From NCBI GenBank assembly GCA_937873495.1, contig CALMXZ010000015.1, positions 1-64,000 of the forward strand: 64,000 nucleotides of DNA. The letters are read 5' to 3'. Shown one piece after another: positions 15,704-24,520 of the stretch; within the stretch, counting starts at the first letter, position 1, and every line of letters begins with the position of its first letter. The translations under genes and the position numbers were made by a program. The notes under the pieces were generated by a model that was not told where the DNA came from, did not search any database, and saw only the letters and a list, made by a program, of their open reading frames with translations. This DNA comes from an uncultured Trueperaceae bacterium. GTDB lineage: Bacteria > Deinococcota > Deinococci > Deinococcales > Trueperaceae.

Positions 15704-16810
15704 ATGGCTAGGTCTGCGCCGACCGCGCGCGCCGCGCGCCGCCCGTGGCGCTGGGAGTGGGGCTCCGCCCCGTGGTGGTTGCGCCTGGCGCTCCCCATGA
15801 TCGCCATCCTCGTCACGTTCGCCCTCGCGTCCGTGCTCATAGCGGCCTCCGGCGCCAACCCGCTCGACGTCTTCTACGAGCTCCTCATCCGGCCCCTCAC
15901 GCGCCGCACCTCGCGCCTCGAGGTCCTCGTGCGCGCCACGCCGCTCCTGCTGACCGGCGTCGCCGTCGCCATCGCGTTCCGGGCCGGCTACTACAACATC
16001 GGCGCCGAGGGCCAGCTTTACGCTGGCGCGCTCGCCGCCGCCTTCCTCGGCCCCCGCCTCGGCGAGTGGGCGCCGCCCGCCGCGGTGGCGGTCATGCTCG
16101 TCGGCGGCCTGGTGGCGGGCGCCGCCTGGGCGCTCCTGCCCGCCGTCCTGAAGGTCTACGCCAAGGTCGACGAGGTCGTGACCACGCTCCTGCTCAACTC
16201 CGTGATGCTCCTGCTCGTCGGCGGGCTGCTGAACGGTCCGTGGCGCGACCCGGTGTCTGGCTGGCCGCGTTCGCCCACCATCGCCGCCGCGGCCGAGTTT
16301 CCGCAGGTCATCGCCCGCTCGCGCGTCCACCTCGGTTTCGTGGTGGCGCTCGTCCTGGTGGCGCTCTTCTGGTGGGTGCTCTCCCGCACCCATTTTGGGC
16401 TCGAGCTGCGCGCGGTCGGCATGGGGGCGACGGCCGCCCGCTTCATGGGTGTGAGCGTGCGCGCCACCGTCCTCTTCGCAGCTCTGCTCAGCGGCGGGGT
16501 GGCCGGGCTCGCCGGCGTGGGCGAGGTGGCGGGCATCCATCACTACCTCATCGAGGGCATCTCGCCCGATTACGGCTACACGGGCATAATCGTCGCGACC
16601 TTCGGGGGTCTGCACGCCCTCGGGGTCGCCGTGGCCGCCGGGTTCCTCGCGCTCGTCGACGTCGGCTCGACCTCGGCCAGCCGGGCGCTTGGCATCCCCG
16701 CCTACCTTGGGCAGGTCGTGCAGGCCACGCTGCTCCTCGTCACGCTCGCCGTCCTGCTGCTCAACCGCTACCGCCCCGCGCGGCGGAGCCGCCGAGAGGA
16801 GCGCGTCTGA
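15704..16810 (+). CDS. BMP-type ABC transporter permease 1
   Basis: 368 residues with about ten membrane helices, of the branched-chain-amino-acid/simple-sugar permease family as in YufP/NupP. Key segments are FRAGYYNIGAEGQLYAGA (about 85-102), the KVDEVVTTLLLNSV coupling segment and GLAGVGEVAGIHHYL. The start follows GGGAGGCGG. It ends with TGA overlapping the ATG of permease 2 (TGATG), so the two are translationally coupled and form the heterodimeric channel. Confidence 0.9.
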   Translation: MARSAPTARAARRPWRWEWGSAPWWLRLALPMIAILVTFALASVLIAASGANPLDVFYELLIRPLTRRTSRLEVLVRATPLLLTGVAVAIAFRAGYYNIGAEGQLYAGALAAAFLGPRLGEWAPPAAVAVMLVGGLVAGAAWALLPAVLKVYAKVDEVVTTLLLNSVMLLLVGGLLNGPWRDPVSGWPRSPTIAAAAEFPQVIARSRVHLGFVVALVLVALFWWVLSRTHFGLELRAVGMGATAARFMGVSVRATVLFAALLSGGVAGLAGVGEVAGIHHYLIEGISPDYGYTGIIVATFGGLHALGVAVAAGFLALVDVGSTSASRALGIPAYLGQVVQATLLLVTLAVLLLNRYRPARRSRREERV

Positions 16811-17724
16811 TGGAGTTCCTCATCGTCCTCGCGGCCGCCGCCCTGCGCGTGGCCACCCCCATCCTGCTGGCGGCCCTCGGCGAGATGCTCGCGGAGCGCG
16901 CCGGCGTGCTCAACCTCGGTATCGAGGGGACCATGCTGCTGGCCGCGTTCGTCGGCTTCGTGGCCGCGCACCAGAGCGGCTCGCTCTGGGTCGGCCTCGC
17001 GGCGGCCATCGCGACGGGCGCGCTCATGGGGACGCTCATGGCGCTCCTGTCCGTCACCCTCGGCCTGAACCAGCACGTCTCCGGCCTCGGCATCACGCTG
17101 CTCGGGGGCGGACTGGCGCTCTACTTCTTCCGCCTCCTGTACGGCGGCGCGAGCACCCCGCCCTCGCTCGGCCAGTCGTTCGGTCAGTTGAGCGTCCTGC
17201 CGGGCACGACGCTCGCGCCGCTCCTGAGCCAGTACGGCCTAACGTACTTCGCGCTGCTGCTCGTGCCCGTGCTCGCTTTCGTGCTGCGCCGCACGGCGTT
17301 CGGCCTGCGCCTGCACGCTTCGGGCGAGAACCCCGAGGCCGTCGACATAGCCGGCGTGAACGTCTACCGCGTGCGCTACCAGGCGCTGGTCCTCGGCGGC
17401 GCGCTCATGGGGCTCGCCGGGGCGTTCCTCACGCTTGCCCAACTCGGCGCGTTCACCCACGGCGTGGTGAACGGGCGCGGCTGGGTGGCCATCGCCATCG
17501 TCATCTTCGGCAACTGGCGCCCGGTGCGCATCCTGCTCGGCGCGCTCCTGTTCGGCTTCGTGCAGGCGCTCCAGCTCCGGCTCCAGGCCGAGGGCGTCGC
17601 GCTGCCGTACGAGATCCTGCTGGCGCTGCCGTACCTCGTCACTATCCTCGTGCTGGCACTGGCTGGCCGCAACGCCAACTACCCCGCGGCGCTGCTCAAG
17701 CCTTATCGGCGAGAGGGTGGGTGA
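16810..17724 (+). CDS. BMP-type ABC transporter permease 2
   Basis: 304 residues with about nine helices, of the YufQ/NupQ type. The N-terminal AERAGVLNLGIEGTMLLAA motif is diagnostic of the family, and HASGENPEAVDIAGVNVYRVRY is the cytoplasmic coupling loop. It shares one base with the preceding gene. It is the last gene of the nucleoside-type transporter operon; downstream lies a decayed toxin gene on the other strand. Confidence 0.9.
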   Translation: MEFLIVLAAAALRVATPILLAALGEMLAERAGVLNLGIEGTMLLAAFVGFVAAHQSGSLWVGLAAAIATGALMGTLMALLSVTLGLNQHVSGLGITLLGGGLALYFFRLLYGGASTPPSLGQSFGQLSVLPGTTLAPLLSQYGLTYFALLLVPVLAFVLRRTAFGLRLHASGENPEAVDIAGVNVYRVRYQALVLGGALMGLAGAFLTLAQLGAFTHGVVNGRGWVAIAIVIFGNWRPVRILLGALLFGFVQALQLRLQAEGVALPYEILLALPYLVTILVLALAGRNANYPAALLKPYRREGG

Positions 17725-17738
17725 TGGCAGCGGAGTGG

Positions 17739-17867
17739 CTAGGAAGGTCGCACGATGCCTGCCAGCAATGCGGTGCCTGCTGTCAAACAGACTGAGCTGC
17801 AACGATCTTCAAGACGCGCGAGAAACCGGTAGTACGGTAGGAGGGCGCTAGTGTCAAGGTACAGCAC
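17739..17867 (-). pseudogene. Truncated PIN-domain toxin gene
   Basis: GTG 17867 begins immediately after the antitoxin stop codon (TGAGTG). The first residues MLYLDTSALLPYYR are the classic PIN-toxin N-terminus, including the first metal-binding Asp. The reading frame then ends after 42 codons, against the usual 125-145. The rest (CLTAGTALLAG) weakly resembles the C-terminal end of a PIN domain, so an internal deletion is possible. The other acidic active-site residues are missing and the protein should be inactive. Confidence 0.6.
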
Positions 17868-18104
17868 TCAATACCGTTCGTCGTTGCGGAGTTCGCGGAC
17901 GGTCTGGACGGCAGGGTGCTGCATAGGTGGGATCTCGCTCCGGAGCTCGCTGCGGTCTAGAAAGGCCGTCATGGGCTTGTCGACCGCCACGAGCTTGGCG
18001 ACTGGGCGATCGCGGCGGACGATGACGATCTCCTCGCCACCTTCAACGGCGGCAAGCAACTCGGCGAGGTTCTCGCGGGTTTGACTCACGTTGACTGTAC
18101 GCAC
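17868..18104 (-). CDS. Phd/YefM-type antitoxin
   Basis: 78 residues. The N-terminal Phd fold is VNVSQTRENLAELLAAVEGGEEIVIVRRDRPVAKLVAV (quoted only in part: VNVSQTRENL, EIVIVRRDRPVAKL). The C-terminal ~30 residues would wrap the toxin. GTG 18104 has AGGAGG upstream. A palindrome overlaps the promoter and ribosome site, as expected for autorepression. The toxin gene next to it is truncated, so this is an orphan antitoxin that may protect against related toxins or serve only as a regulator. Confidence 0.85.
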   Translation of the reverse strand: MRTVNVSQTRENLAELLAAVEGGEEIVIVRRDRPVAKLVAVDKPMTAFLDRSELRSEIPPMQHPAVQTVRELRNDERY

Positions 18105-18112
18105 GACTCACC

Positions 18113-18137
18113 TCCTGTACAAGTCAATTGTACAGGA
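18113..18137. promoter_or_regulatory. Putative operator of the Phd antitoxin
   Basis: Perfect 10-bp inverted repeat TCCTGTACAA-GTCAA-TTGTACAGGA. It overlaps the antitoxin ribosome site (CCTCCT at 18111-18116) and includes a leftward -10-like TACAAT (18127-18132). Binding here would block both transcription and translation of the module. Confidence 0.7.
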
Positions 18138-18257
18138 TATGGAAGCGGTCGGGCCGACCCGCTCAAGCGTCGCCCTGAGCCCACGAACTAGGTGCGACCG
18201 CTAGCTCCAGGCCCTTGCATGAGGCCCCAAACACCCGCTACCATTTCACCACCAAGT

Positions 18258-18277
18258 GATTCACTGATCGGTGAATC
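18258..18277. promoter_or_regulatory. Inverted repeat upstream of the AAA ATPase gene
   Basis: GATTCAC-TGATCG-GTGAATC, 7-bp arms, about 20 bases before the ATPase start. The motif TTCGGTGAA recurs between it and the start codon. It is a possible regulator site; the regulator is unknown. Confidence 0.4.
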
Positions 18278-18295
18278 GCCGTTCGGTGAAAGCAG

Positions 18296-19465
18296 GTGAC
18301 CGTGCCGGACCCAACTGGCAACCCCTTCCGCATCGGCGAACACGTTTCCGGTTACCACTTCGCCGACAGGGAAGAGGAGATGGCCCGCATCCGGGCCGCC
18401 ATGCTCTCCGCGTCGTCGCTGCTCGTCTACGGACTACGGCGCATGGGGAAGAGCTCGACGATCGCCAACGCGGGAGAGTCGGCGCGGCACTCCAGGCCCA
18501 AGCCCATCGTGGTGAGCGTCGACATGGCGACGGCCACCAACCTGTTCGACGTCTCGGCGCGGTTGCTCGGCTCGCTGTACCGGGAGACGCGCTGGTTGAA
18601 GTTGCGCCTCGAAGACCTCCTGGGCGGGTTGGCGCCGCGCGTGACCGTGAAGCTGGACGAGCGCGGCGGCCCGCCGGCCATCACGTTCGGCATCGACAGG
18701 CGCATCGCGGGCGAGGAGGAACGGCGGCAGGCACTGGAGGGGGTCTTCGACCGCTTCAGCCGGATCCGGGAGGAGACGGGGCGGCCGGTCGCGGTCGTGC
18801 TCGACGAGTTCCAGGCCGTGACGTCCTTCGCGGGCGAGAGTTCCGAATGGCACCTGCGCGACGTCATGCAGCGCCACGGCGACCTCGCCATCATCTGCGC
18901 CGGGTCGCAGGAGTCGTTGATCCACGACATGATCGGCCCGAAACGGGCGTTCTACAAGATGTTCGACATGCTGCCGCTGGCGCCCATCGCCCCGGCCGTG
19001 TTCTCGCCCTGGCTCGAGGAGCGCCTGGAGCGTGGGAGCGGCGTGGCGCCAGGGGTGGGCCTTGAACTGCTGCGCCTGGCCGGGCCTCGGACGCAGGACG
19101 TCATCCAGGTCGCCCGGCAACTCTACTTCCGCGGGCTCGCGGCGCGGCGTAGGGTCGACCGGCCAGACGTTCAGGCGGCACTCGAGGACGTGGTCAACGG
19201 GGAAGCGCCCCTGTTGCGCAGCATCTGGGGTGGCCTCTCGGCGCAGCAGCAGGACGTGCTGCGGGTGGTGGCGCTCGGCGTCGACCGTCTGTACTCCGCC
19301 GAGGTGCGAGACCAGTACGGCCTGCCGGGGGCGTCGTCCGTGCACAAGGCCGTCCAGGCGCTCATCGCGCGCGGGCTGTTGGTGACCGAGAACGAGAAGG
19401 TCGCCTTCGACAGCCCGTTCTTCCTGCGCTGGGTGAGGACGGCGGTGGCGCCGGACATCGGTTGA
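18296..19465 (+). CDS. AAA ATPase of the archaeal-type/STAND-like group
   Basis: 389 residues. Walker A is YGLRRMGKSS (about 40-49) and Walker B is VVLDEFQ (about 163-169). A sensor-like CAGSQESL and the FSPWLEERLE segment follow, then a C-terminal winged-helix region (LSAQQQDVLR through HKAVQALIARGLL). This is the layout of the ATPase_2 or MNS-type AAA proteins common in archaea and seen with mobile or defence genes. The start is GTG 18296 or GTG 18302 (AGGTG five bases upstream). It stands alone; the role is unknown. Confidence 0.75.
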   Translation: MTVPDPTGNPFRIGEHVSGYHFADREEEMARIRAAMLSASSLLVYGLRRMGKSSTIANAGESARHSRPKPIVVSVDMATATNLFDVSARLLGSLYRETRWLKLRLEDLLGGLAPRVTVKLDERGGPPAITFGIDRRIAGEEERRQALEGVFDRFSRIREETGRPVAVVLDEFQAVTSFAGESSEWHLRDVMQRHGDLAIICAGSQESLIHDMIGPKRAFYKMFDMLPLAPIAPAVFSPWLEERLERGSGVAPGVGLELLRLAGPRTQDVIQVARQLYFRGLAARRRVDRPDVQAALEDVVNGEAPLLRSIWGGLSAQQQDVLRVVALGVDRLYSAEVRDQYGLPGASSVHKAVQALIARGLLVTENEKVAFDSPFFLRWVRTAVAPDIG

Positions 19466-19513
19466 GCCGACCGGGTCAGATGGTGAGGCGCGTCGGGTCG
19501 GTAGGCTTGGGGA

Positions 19514-21217
19514 CTAGGCGTCCTCCTCCGCGGCTGGGGCGCGGTACCCGATAGGGTAGCGCGGGCCGACGTGGACCGGCAACCGACCGGCGGGAGTCAG
19601 TTCTCCGCGGATGGCGCGGATCACGGATCCGAAGTAGGTGGATTGGTTGCCGAACCAACCACGCTCGCCGTACCCGACCAGGAACGTGCCCTCTTCCGGC
19701 AGCCTTCGCACGAGGTGTGGGTTGCCGAAGGCCACTACCACGGCCGCCCCCTGCTTCCTCATGAGGAGCTGCTCGAGCACGTCCATGTCGGTCGCCCGTA
19801 ACGGCGCGGGCTCGCCGTACTTGTCGCGTTGCACGAACAGGGACACGAGCAGCAGTTCTGCCCCGGCCGCGGCCTCGAGTGTGGCGGCTCGGTCGGAGGC
19901 GTTCGTGCCGTCCGTCAAGGTGTAGCTGCGCGACCCGGGGAACGCCTGGGCCAGTTCCTTGGCCAGCGCCAGCGGCCCCGGGTCGCCGGGGGTCTTCTCG
20001 ACGCTCACGTTCACCAGATCGTAGGTTCCGTCAGGGCGCTCCAAGAGGCTCGGAGTCGGGCCAGTGCGCCTGAGGCATGTAAGGGAGCGATCCGCTACTT
20101 CCTGGGCAACCGCCACATGGTCGGGTGTGCCCACGAGGGTCTCCACTAGGCTCTCGTCGACCAGCCGCCGCTCGAACAGCCCGAGTCGCACCTTCACGGC
20201 CAGTACGCGCCGAACGGCGTCGTCGATCCTGTCGCTCGGGATGCGGCCGGATCGGACGGCTCCGACGAGGGCGGCGATCGTCGCGATCGGGTCTCTGGGC
20301 TTGAGGAGCATGTCGTGGCCGGCTTCGAAGGCCAACACGGCGACTTCTTCCGCCCCGAAGCGCGCCACGACGTGGTCGTACCACAGGTCGTCGGACGTCA
20401 AGATGCCGTTGAACCCGAGACGATCCCTGAGCCACCCGCGGGCAAGTCGCTCTTCGACACTGGCGGGCAGCTCGGAGCCTTCTGTCAGGGCAGGCACTGC
20501 GATGTGTTCGGTCATAACGAAGTCGACGCCGGCGTCTATGGCGTGTTTGAAGGCCGCCAGCTCAGTCCGCTCGAGTTCGTCACGTGGTTTGTCCAGGAGG
20601 AGCCAGCCTGGCCTTCCAGGCATCGGGCGAACGTCCCCGCGCCCCGGAAAGTGCTTCGCAGTTGCCAACATCCCGTGATCGTGGAGACCACGGACGTGGG
20701 CGCGGACGAGGCGGCCGAGCAGTCCGATTTCCGCGCCGAAGGACCGGACGCTCTCGGCGGGGTTGGTCGGGTCGGGCGAAACGTCGACCACAGGACAGTA
20801 GGTCAGGTGTACCCCGAGGGCTCGTCCTTCGGTCGCCGCGATCGAGCCTGCGCGGTACATCAACTCTTCCGACCCGGCGGCCGCGAATGCCATGTTGGCA
20901 GGGAACTCGGTGGCGCCGTCGACCTGCTGGCCGACCCCGCCCTCGTAGTCCGAGGCAAACAGCAGCGGCAACTCCGCAACCGCCTGGAGGCGGTTGGTCA
21001 GACGAGCGACCGCCGCCGGGGTGCCGCCGTAGACTACGAAGGACCCAACGCCATAGTCGCGGGCGAACTCGAGCCACTCTGCCAGACGCTGTTCGTCGAG
21101 CCCGACCGCGGCGTCGGGAATAGGGACGGTTACTAGCTGGGCCACCTTGCGATCCAGTGAGAGTCCGGCGAGGTGCCTCTCCACCACGATCTCCAGCGCT
21201 TGCGCGGAGCTTGTCAT
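19514..21217 (-). CDS. Glycoside hydrolase family 3 (beta-N-acetylhexosaminidase-like)
   Basis: 567 residues. It has the GH3 TIM barrel with SDYEGGVGQQV, CPVVDVSPDP, TAKHFPGRGD (the KH-FPG substrate loop) and GFNGILTSDDLWYD, whose first Asp of SDD is the nucleophile position. A C-terminal GH3 alpha/beta sandwich follows (TLTDGTNASDRAATLEAA). There is no signal peptide, so it should act on imported glycosides. Three bases separate it from the kinase gene, making it the last gene of the isomerase-kinase-hydrolase operon. Specificity cannot be fixed; the barrel is closest to NagZ and related N-acetylglucosaminidases. Confidence 0.85.
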   Translation of the reverse strand: MTSSAQALEIVVERHLAGLSLDRKVAQLVTVPIPDAAVGLDEQRLAEWLEFARDYGVGSFVVYGGTPAAVARLTNRLQAVAELPLLFASDYEGGVGQQVDGATEFPANMAFAAAGSEELMYRAGSIAATEGRALGVHLTYCPVVDVSPDPTNPAESVRSFGAEIGLLGRLVRAHVRGLHDHGMLATAKHFPGRGDVRPMPGRPGWLLLDKPRDELERTELAAFKHAIDAGVDFVMTEHIAVPALTEGSELPASVEERLARGWLRDRLGFNGILTSDDLWYDHVVARFGAEEVAVLAFEAGHDMLLKPRDPIATIAALVGAVRSGRIPSDRIDDAVRRVLAVKVRLGLFERRLVDESLVETLVGTPDHVAVAQEVADRSLTCLRRTGPTPSLLERPDGTYDLVNVSVEKTPGDPGPLALAKELAQAFPGSRSYTLTDGTNASDRAATLEAAAGAELLLVSLFVQRDKYGEPAPLRATDMDVLEQLLMRKQGAAVVVAFGNPHLVRRLPEEGTFLVGYGERGWFGNQSTYFGSVIRAIRGELTPAGRLPVHVGPRYPIGYRAPAAEEDA

Positions 21218-21220
21218 GCT

Positions 21221-22744
21221 TTACCCCTTCGAGGCGGTGGTGCCCGCCCTGGACAGTTCGTGCATGATTCCCGCCGTGGCCGTGTATAGCTCCCGATACT
21301 GGCGGTAGCCGGCGTCATAAGTGGCCCGGGCTGTCTCCGTTGGGCGGACCACGTGTGACCCGTCCGCCCAGTCCTTCAGGTCGCCACGCTCGACGATGCC
21401 TACGGCCAGCCCGGCTAGGAACGCGTCGCCGTAGCTGGCCCCTAGCGTGGTCCTCGGCACTTCCTGCTCGCGGCCGATCGCATCGCTGACGATCTGCAAC
21501 CACGTGTCTCCGGTGGTGCCCCCGCCAACTGCCACGATCCGCTCGGCCACGCCAACACCGTCTGACAAGGTCTCGATATTGTGGCGTATGCCGTAGGCCA
21601 CGCCCTCGAGGACCGCCCTGAAAACGTGGGCACGCGTATGGTGGAGCGAGAGGCCAATGATTGCGCCACGGGCGGACGGGTCGTTGATGGGTGTCCTCTC
21701 GCCGTTGAAGTATGGCAGTACCAGCAGGCCGGAGCTGCCTGCACCGACCTCTGACGCCTCGCGAAACAGCTCCAAGTACGCTGTCTCGTCGGGCAGATCC
21801 CTTGCCAGCTCGTCTCTGAACCACCTCGTGATAGAGCCGCTCGTGGCCATGCCCGCCGCGGTGGTGTGTTGGCCCTCGAATGCCCCTGGCAGAGTCCAGG
21901 TCAGGGGATGCGGCCGAGGGCGATCGGTGACCAGGATGAAGAAGGTGCTACTCCCGTACATGATCATCAGGTCGCCCGGTTGGACTACGTTTACGCTGAC
22001 GGCCTCGCTCAGGGCGTCCACGGTGCCTATCGTGACCGGCGTACCCGGGACGAGACCGGTTTCGGACGCCGCCTTTGCAGTGACGCCACCTGCGAGATCG
22101 CAGCTCCATCCGGGACGGGGGAGCAGGTCGAGATCGGTGATCCCTTCGCTGAACCTCTCCGACCATCCGAGTGCGACCGGGTCGTACAAGGGCATGTAGT
22201 GGGCGGCGGTGTGGTGGTCGATGACGTGTTCACCCGTCAGGCGTTGGACGAGGTAACTGCTCGCCGTGGTGAGGAAGGCGGTCTGCTCCCAGACCGTTGG
22301 TTCATTTCGCCGCAGCCAGAGGATCTTCGGCCCGATCGCCTGGCTGGTCAGGTGCATCCGGGAGAAATCGAAGATCGACTCGGCGCCCCAGCGTTCGGTG
22401 AGGATCCTGATCTCGATCGAAGCACGAGTGTCTACCCCGTAGAGGATGCCGGGCCGCAACGGTCTGCCTCTGCTGTCAAGGGGTAGCAGGCAGGGTCCGA
22501 TGGCGCTGACCCCGACAGCGGCTACATCAGAACCGGCGTACGGGGCGCCGTCCAACAGGTGATGACAGAGGAGAGCCGTATCTGACCACCAGACGGAGTC
22601 GGCGTCCTGCTCGGCCCACCCTGGGTGTGGGAACGAGACGCCGTGCTGGACCACGGCCTTCCGGAGTACCTCGCCGCTCGGAGTGACCAGGACACCCTTG
22701 CTTGAGTAGGTGCCTACGTCGATTCCCAGCAGCAGTTCCGCCAT
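21221..22744 (-). CDS. FGGY-family carbohydrate kinase
   Basis: 507 residues. It starts MAELLLGIDVGTYSSKGVLV, the phosphate-binding loop of the xylulose/gluconate/fuculose kinase superfamily. GWAEQDADSVWW and LPYFNGERTPINDPSARG are FGGY features, and VAVGGGTTGDTWLQIVSDA is the adenosine motif. ATG 22744 overlaps the isomerase stop (TGATG), so a longer frame upstream is antisense. It should phosphorylate the ketose made by the adjacent isomerase. Confidence 0.88.
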   Translation of the reverse strand: MAELLLGIDVGTYSSKGVLVTPSGEVLRKAVVQHGVSFPHPGWAEQDADSVWWSDTALLCHHLLDGAPYAGSDVAAVGVSAIGPCLLPLDSRGRPLRPGILYGVDTRASIEIRILTERWGAESIFDFSRMHLTSQAIGPKILWLRRNEPTVWEQTAFLTTASSYLVQRLTGEHVIDHHTAAHYMPLYDPVALGWSERFSEGITDLDLLPRPGWSCDLAGGVTAKAASETGLVPGTPVTIGTVDALSEAVSVNVVQPGDLMIMYGSSTFFILVTDRPRPHPLTWTLPGAFEGQHTTAAGMATSGSITRWFRDELARDLPDETAYLELFREASEVGAGSSGLLVLPYFNGERTPINDPSARGAIIGLSLHHTRAHVFRAVLEGVAYGIRHNIETLSDGVGVAERIVAVGGGTTGDTWLQIVSDAIGREQEVPRTTLGASYGDAFLAGLAVGIVERGDLKDWADGSHVVRPTETARATYDAGYRQYRELYTATAGIMHELSRAGTTASKG

Positions 22745-24372
22745 CAGGTATGCCCTATCCCGCAGAGGTGCACGCGTAAGCCCAACTCCGCGAGAACGGC
22801 GCCCTTGATGCGCAGGGCCTCGTCTGCCGACACCCGGTCCGGCGCGTAGGCGACCTGCACGTGGTTCGACTGGTGGCGTGCCATCATCTGATCGCGGCTT
22901 ACACCGTCCAGGACGGCATGCATGATTGGCCAGGCGTACGTCGTCCGTCGCCGCCTGCGTTCCGTTTCGTCGACTGGCAGCTGGACGGCGCGCCCGCGCC
23001 CCAGGTCGACGTTCAGCGCGTCGTCTGCCACGTAGACGCGTGACCAAACGAGTTCGCCCGGTCGACACACCCCTGCGAGGGTGCTGCCTCCCCGAGGGAA
23101 GTACATGGCAGGCTGACGGAAGCCGTGCGCTCCTGCATAGCCTCCGCTCAGGTGGGAAGCCGGGACCGCCCCAGAGATCTGCCAGGTCCAGACGTAGGTG
23201 GGGCGCCCATCGAGGTCGTACTCCTCGCCCCACCTCACGTCATGCAGTGTGTTGCTGGGGTCGAGTCCGAGCGACCGCCACACGAGATCAGTTATCACGC
23301 CGTCCACGGCGCTGCCTTCGTCGACCTCGTTGAAATGAGTTAGCGCTCGTCCGGCGTACAGTTCCCGAGTGCCGCCACGCTCTCGCACAGGTGGGCGATC
23401 GGGGTTGTTAAGGAGGCCCTCGACGAGGTCGCTGGCGGGTGCCATGTCCTTGAGGCCCTGTTGGTACTGGATCCCGATGGCGTCGCAACCGAAGGCGTCC
23501 GCCATCCTCGCTGCTGCGATGTACATCCGCCCCTGGTCCACCAACTGACGCTCGGTCAGGTCGGACTCTTCGCTCGTACCAGTCTCGAAGCGCATGCCGC
23601 GGCCCCGGAGCCAGGCGATCACTGCGGCCGCCTCGGCCTCGGTGACCAGGCCCATCTCGGCTAGGAGTGCAGATTGGGATAGGCGTTCCTTGAAGACCCC
23701 AAGACGGTTGAGAAAGCGGTCCTCGATCACGGCGTTGGACATGCCCATACACCCTTCGTCGAAGACGCCGATGATCACCTTGTCACGCCTCACGCCGTCC
23801 GCGATCTTTCGGGCAGTCCGGACCGATGCCTCCGGCAGCAGAGTCGTGTCGAACGCCGTGACATGGCTCGAATCGTGAGCGATCCTGCCGGTGCCGAGCC
23901 AGGAGTCAAGCGCCTCGCCGAAGTGCACGTCGTCGAACGTCTCGCTCCAGATGGTCGAGTACGGCACTTGCGCCTTGGTGAGGCACGCGTTGAGGTTGAG
24001 TAGCCCCACGAGCCCGGGCCAGGTGCCGCTCCAATTTGCCACCGTCAAGATAGGCGCCGCGCGCTCCAGTAGGCCTGGAAGCACGTGGTGGCTGTACTGC
24101 CAGGCAGCGATTGCCACCACCACCCAAGCGTCGGGTGGTAGCGAATTCGTGACGTCCAGGCCGTCCCTTTGGGAGCCAATAAAGCCGTGGCCCCTTTCCG
24201 GCGAGTACCGATGAGCCCTAACGAGCTCGATACCGCGGTCCCTGAACGCCACTTCGAGCAGCGACTCGAGTTCGTGCTGGGCAGGCCAACACTGCCGGTT
24301 GGCGCTCTCGCGCTGGTCGCCGCTTGCGATCAAGTAGACCCGGTCGGGGTAGGCCGATGGCGGGTTGGGCAT
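22744..24372 (-). CDS. L-fucose/L-arabinose isomerase-family protein
   Basis: 542 residues from ATG 24372, with GAGGAG about ten bases upstream. It has the FucI-type fold. The C-terminal RHQSNHVQVAYA matches the metal-binding histidine region of FucI, and FNEVDEGSAVDGVIT matches the Glu/Asp metal-site segment. An aldose-ketose isomerase step feeding the FGGY kinase is the natural reading. FucI itself is about 590 residues, so the substrate may differ from fucose. It is the first gene of the leftward operon, divergent from lacI. Confidence 0.82.
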   Translation of the reverse strand: MPNPPSAYPDRVYLIASGDQRESANRQCWPAQHELESLLEVAFRDRGIELVRAHRYSPERGHGFIGSQRDGLDVTNSLPPDAWVVVAIAAWQYSHHVLPGLLERAAPILTVANWSGTWPGLVGLLNLNACLTKAQVPYSTIWSETFDDVHFGEALDSWLGTGRIAHDSSHVTAFDTTLLPEASVRTARKIADGVRRDKVIIGVFDEGCMGMSNAVIEDRFLNRLGVFKERLSQSALLAEMGLVTEAEAAAVIAWLRGRGMRFETGTSEESDLTERQLVDQGRMYIAAARMADAFGCDAIGIQYQQGLKDMAPASDLVEGLLNNPDRPPVRERGGTRELYAGRALTHFNEVDEGSAVDGVITDLVWRSLGLDPSNTLHDVRWGEEYDLDGRPTYVWTWQISGAVPASHLSGGYAGAHGFRQPAMYFPRGGSTLAGVCRPGELVWSRVYVADDALNVDLGRGRAVQLPVDETERRRRRTTYAWPIMHAVLDGVSRDQMMARHQSNHVQVAYAPDRVSADEALRIKGAVLAELGLRVHLCGIGHT

Positions 24373-24426
24373 ACTAGTCGACTCCTCAGGGTTGCCGCCA
24401 GGTGGAAAGCCGTACTGCTGCAGCAA

Positions 24427-24440
24427 TGCAAACGTCGTCA
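24427..24440. promoter_or_regulatory. Putative LacI operator 1
   Basis: TGCAAACGTCGTCA lies just downstream of the isomerase -10 box. It differs at only two of 14 positions from the site at 25853-25866 and fits the TGNAANCG...CA pattern of LacI-family operators. Confidence 0.55.
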
Positions 24441-24443
24441 TAA

Positions 24444-24472
24444 ACGATGGCATCAAAACCAGCCGATGTCAA
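24444..24472 (-). promoter_or_regulatory. Promoter of the isomerase-kinase-GH3 operon
   Basis: Minus strand: TTGACA (24472-24467), 17 bases, CATCGT (24449-24444). Transcription would begin near 24437, inside the putative LacI operator. Confidence 0.5.
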
Positions 24473-24485
24473 CAGCCGTGGCTGA

Positions 24486-24514
24486 TTGACCGGGCGTGGC
24501 GCGCTCGGTATCCT
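24486..24514 (+). promoter_or_regulatory. Promoter of the lacI gene
   Basis: TTGACC (24486-24491), 17 bases, TATCCT (24509-24514). The predicted start of transcription falls on or next to GTG 24521, and no ribosome site precedes it, so the mRNA is probably leaderless. Confidence 0.65.
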
Positions 24515-24520
24515 CATCCT

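Noticed and set aside
17239-17802. Leftward 187-codon frame over the second BMP permease
   Set aside because: Composition is a shadow of the membrane protein; the only real leftward coding here is the truncated PIN toxin at 17739-17867.
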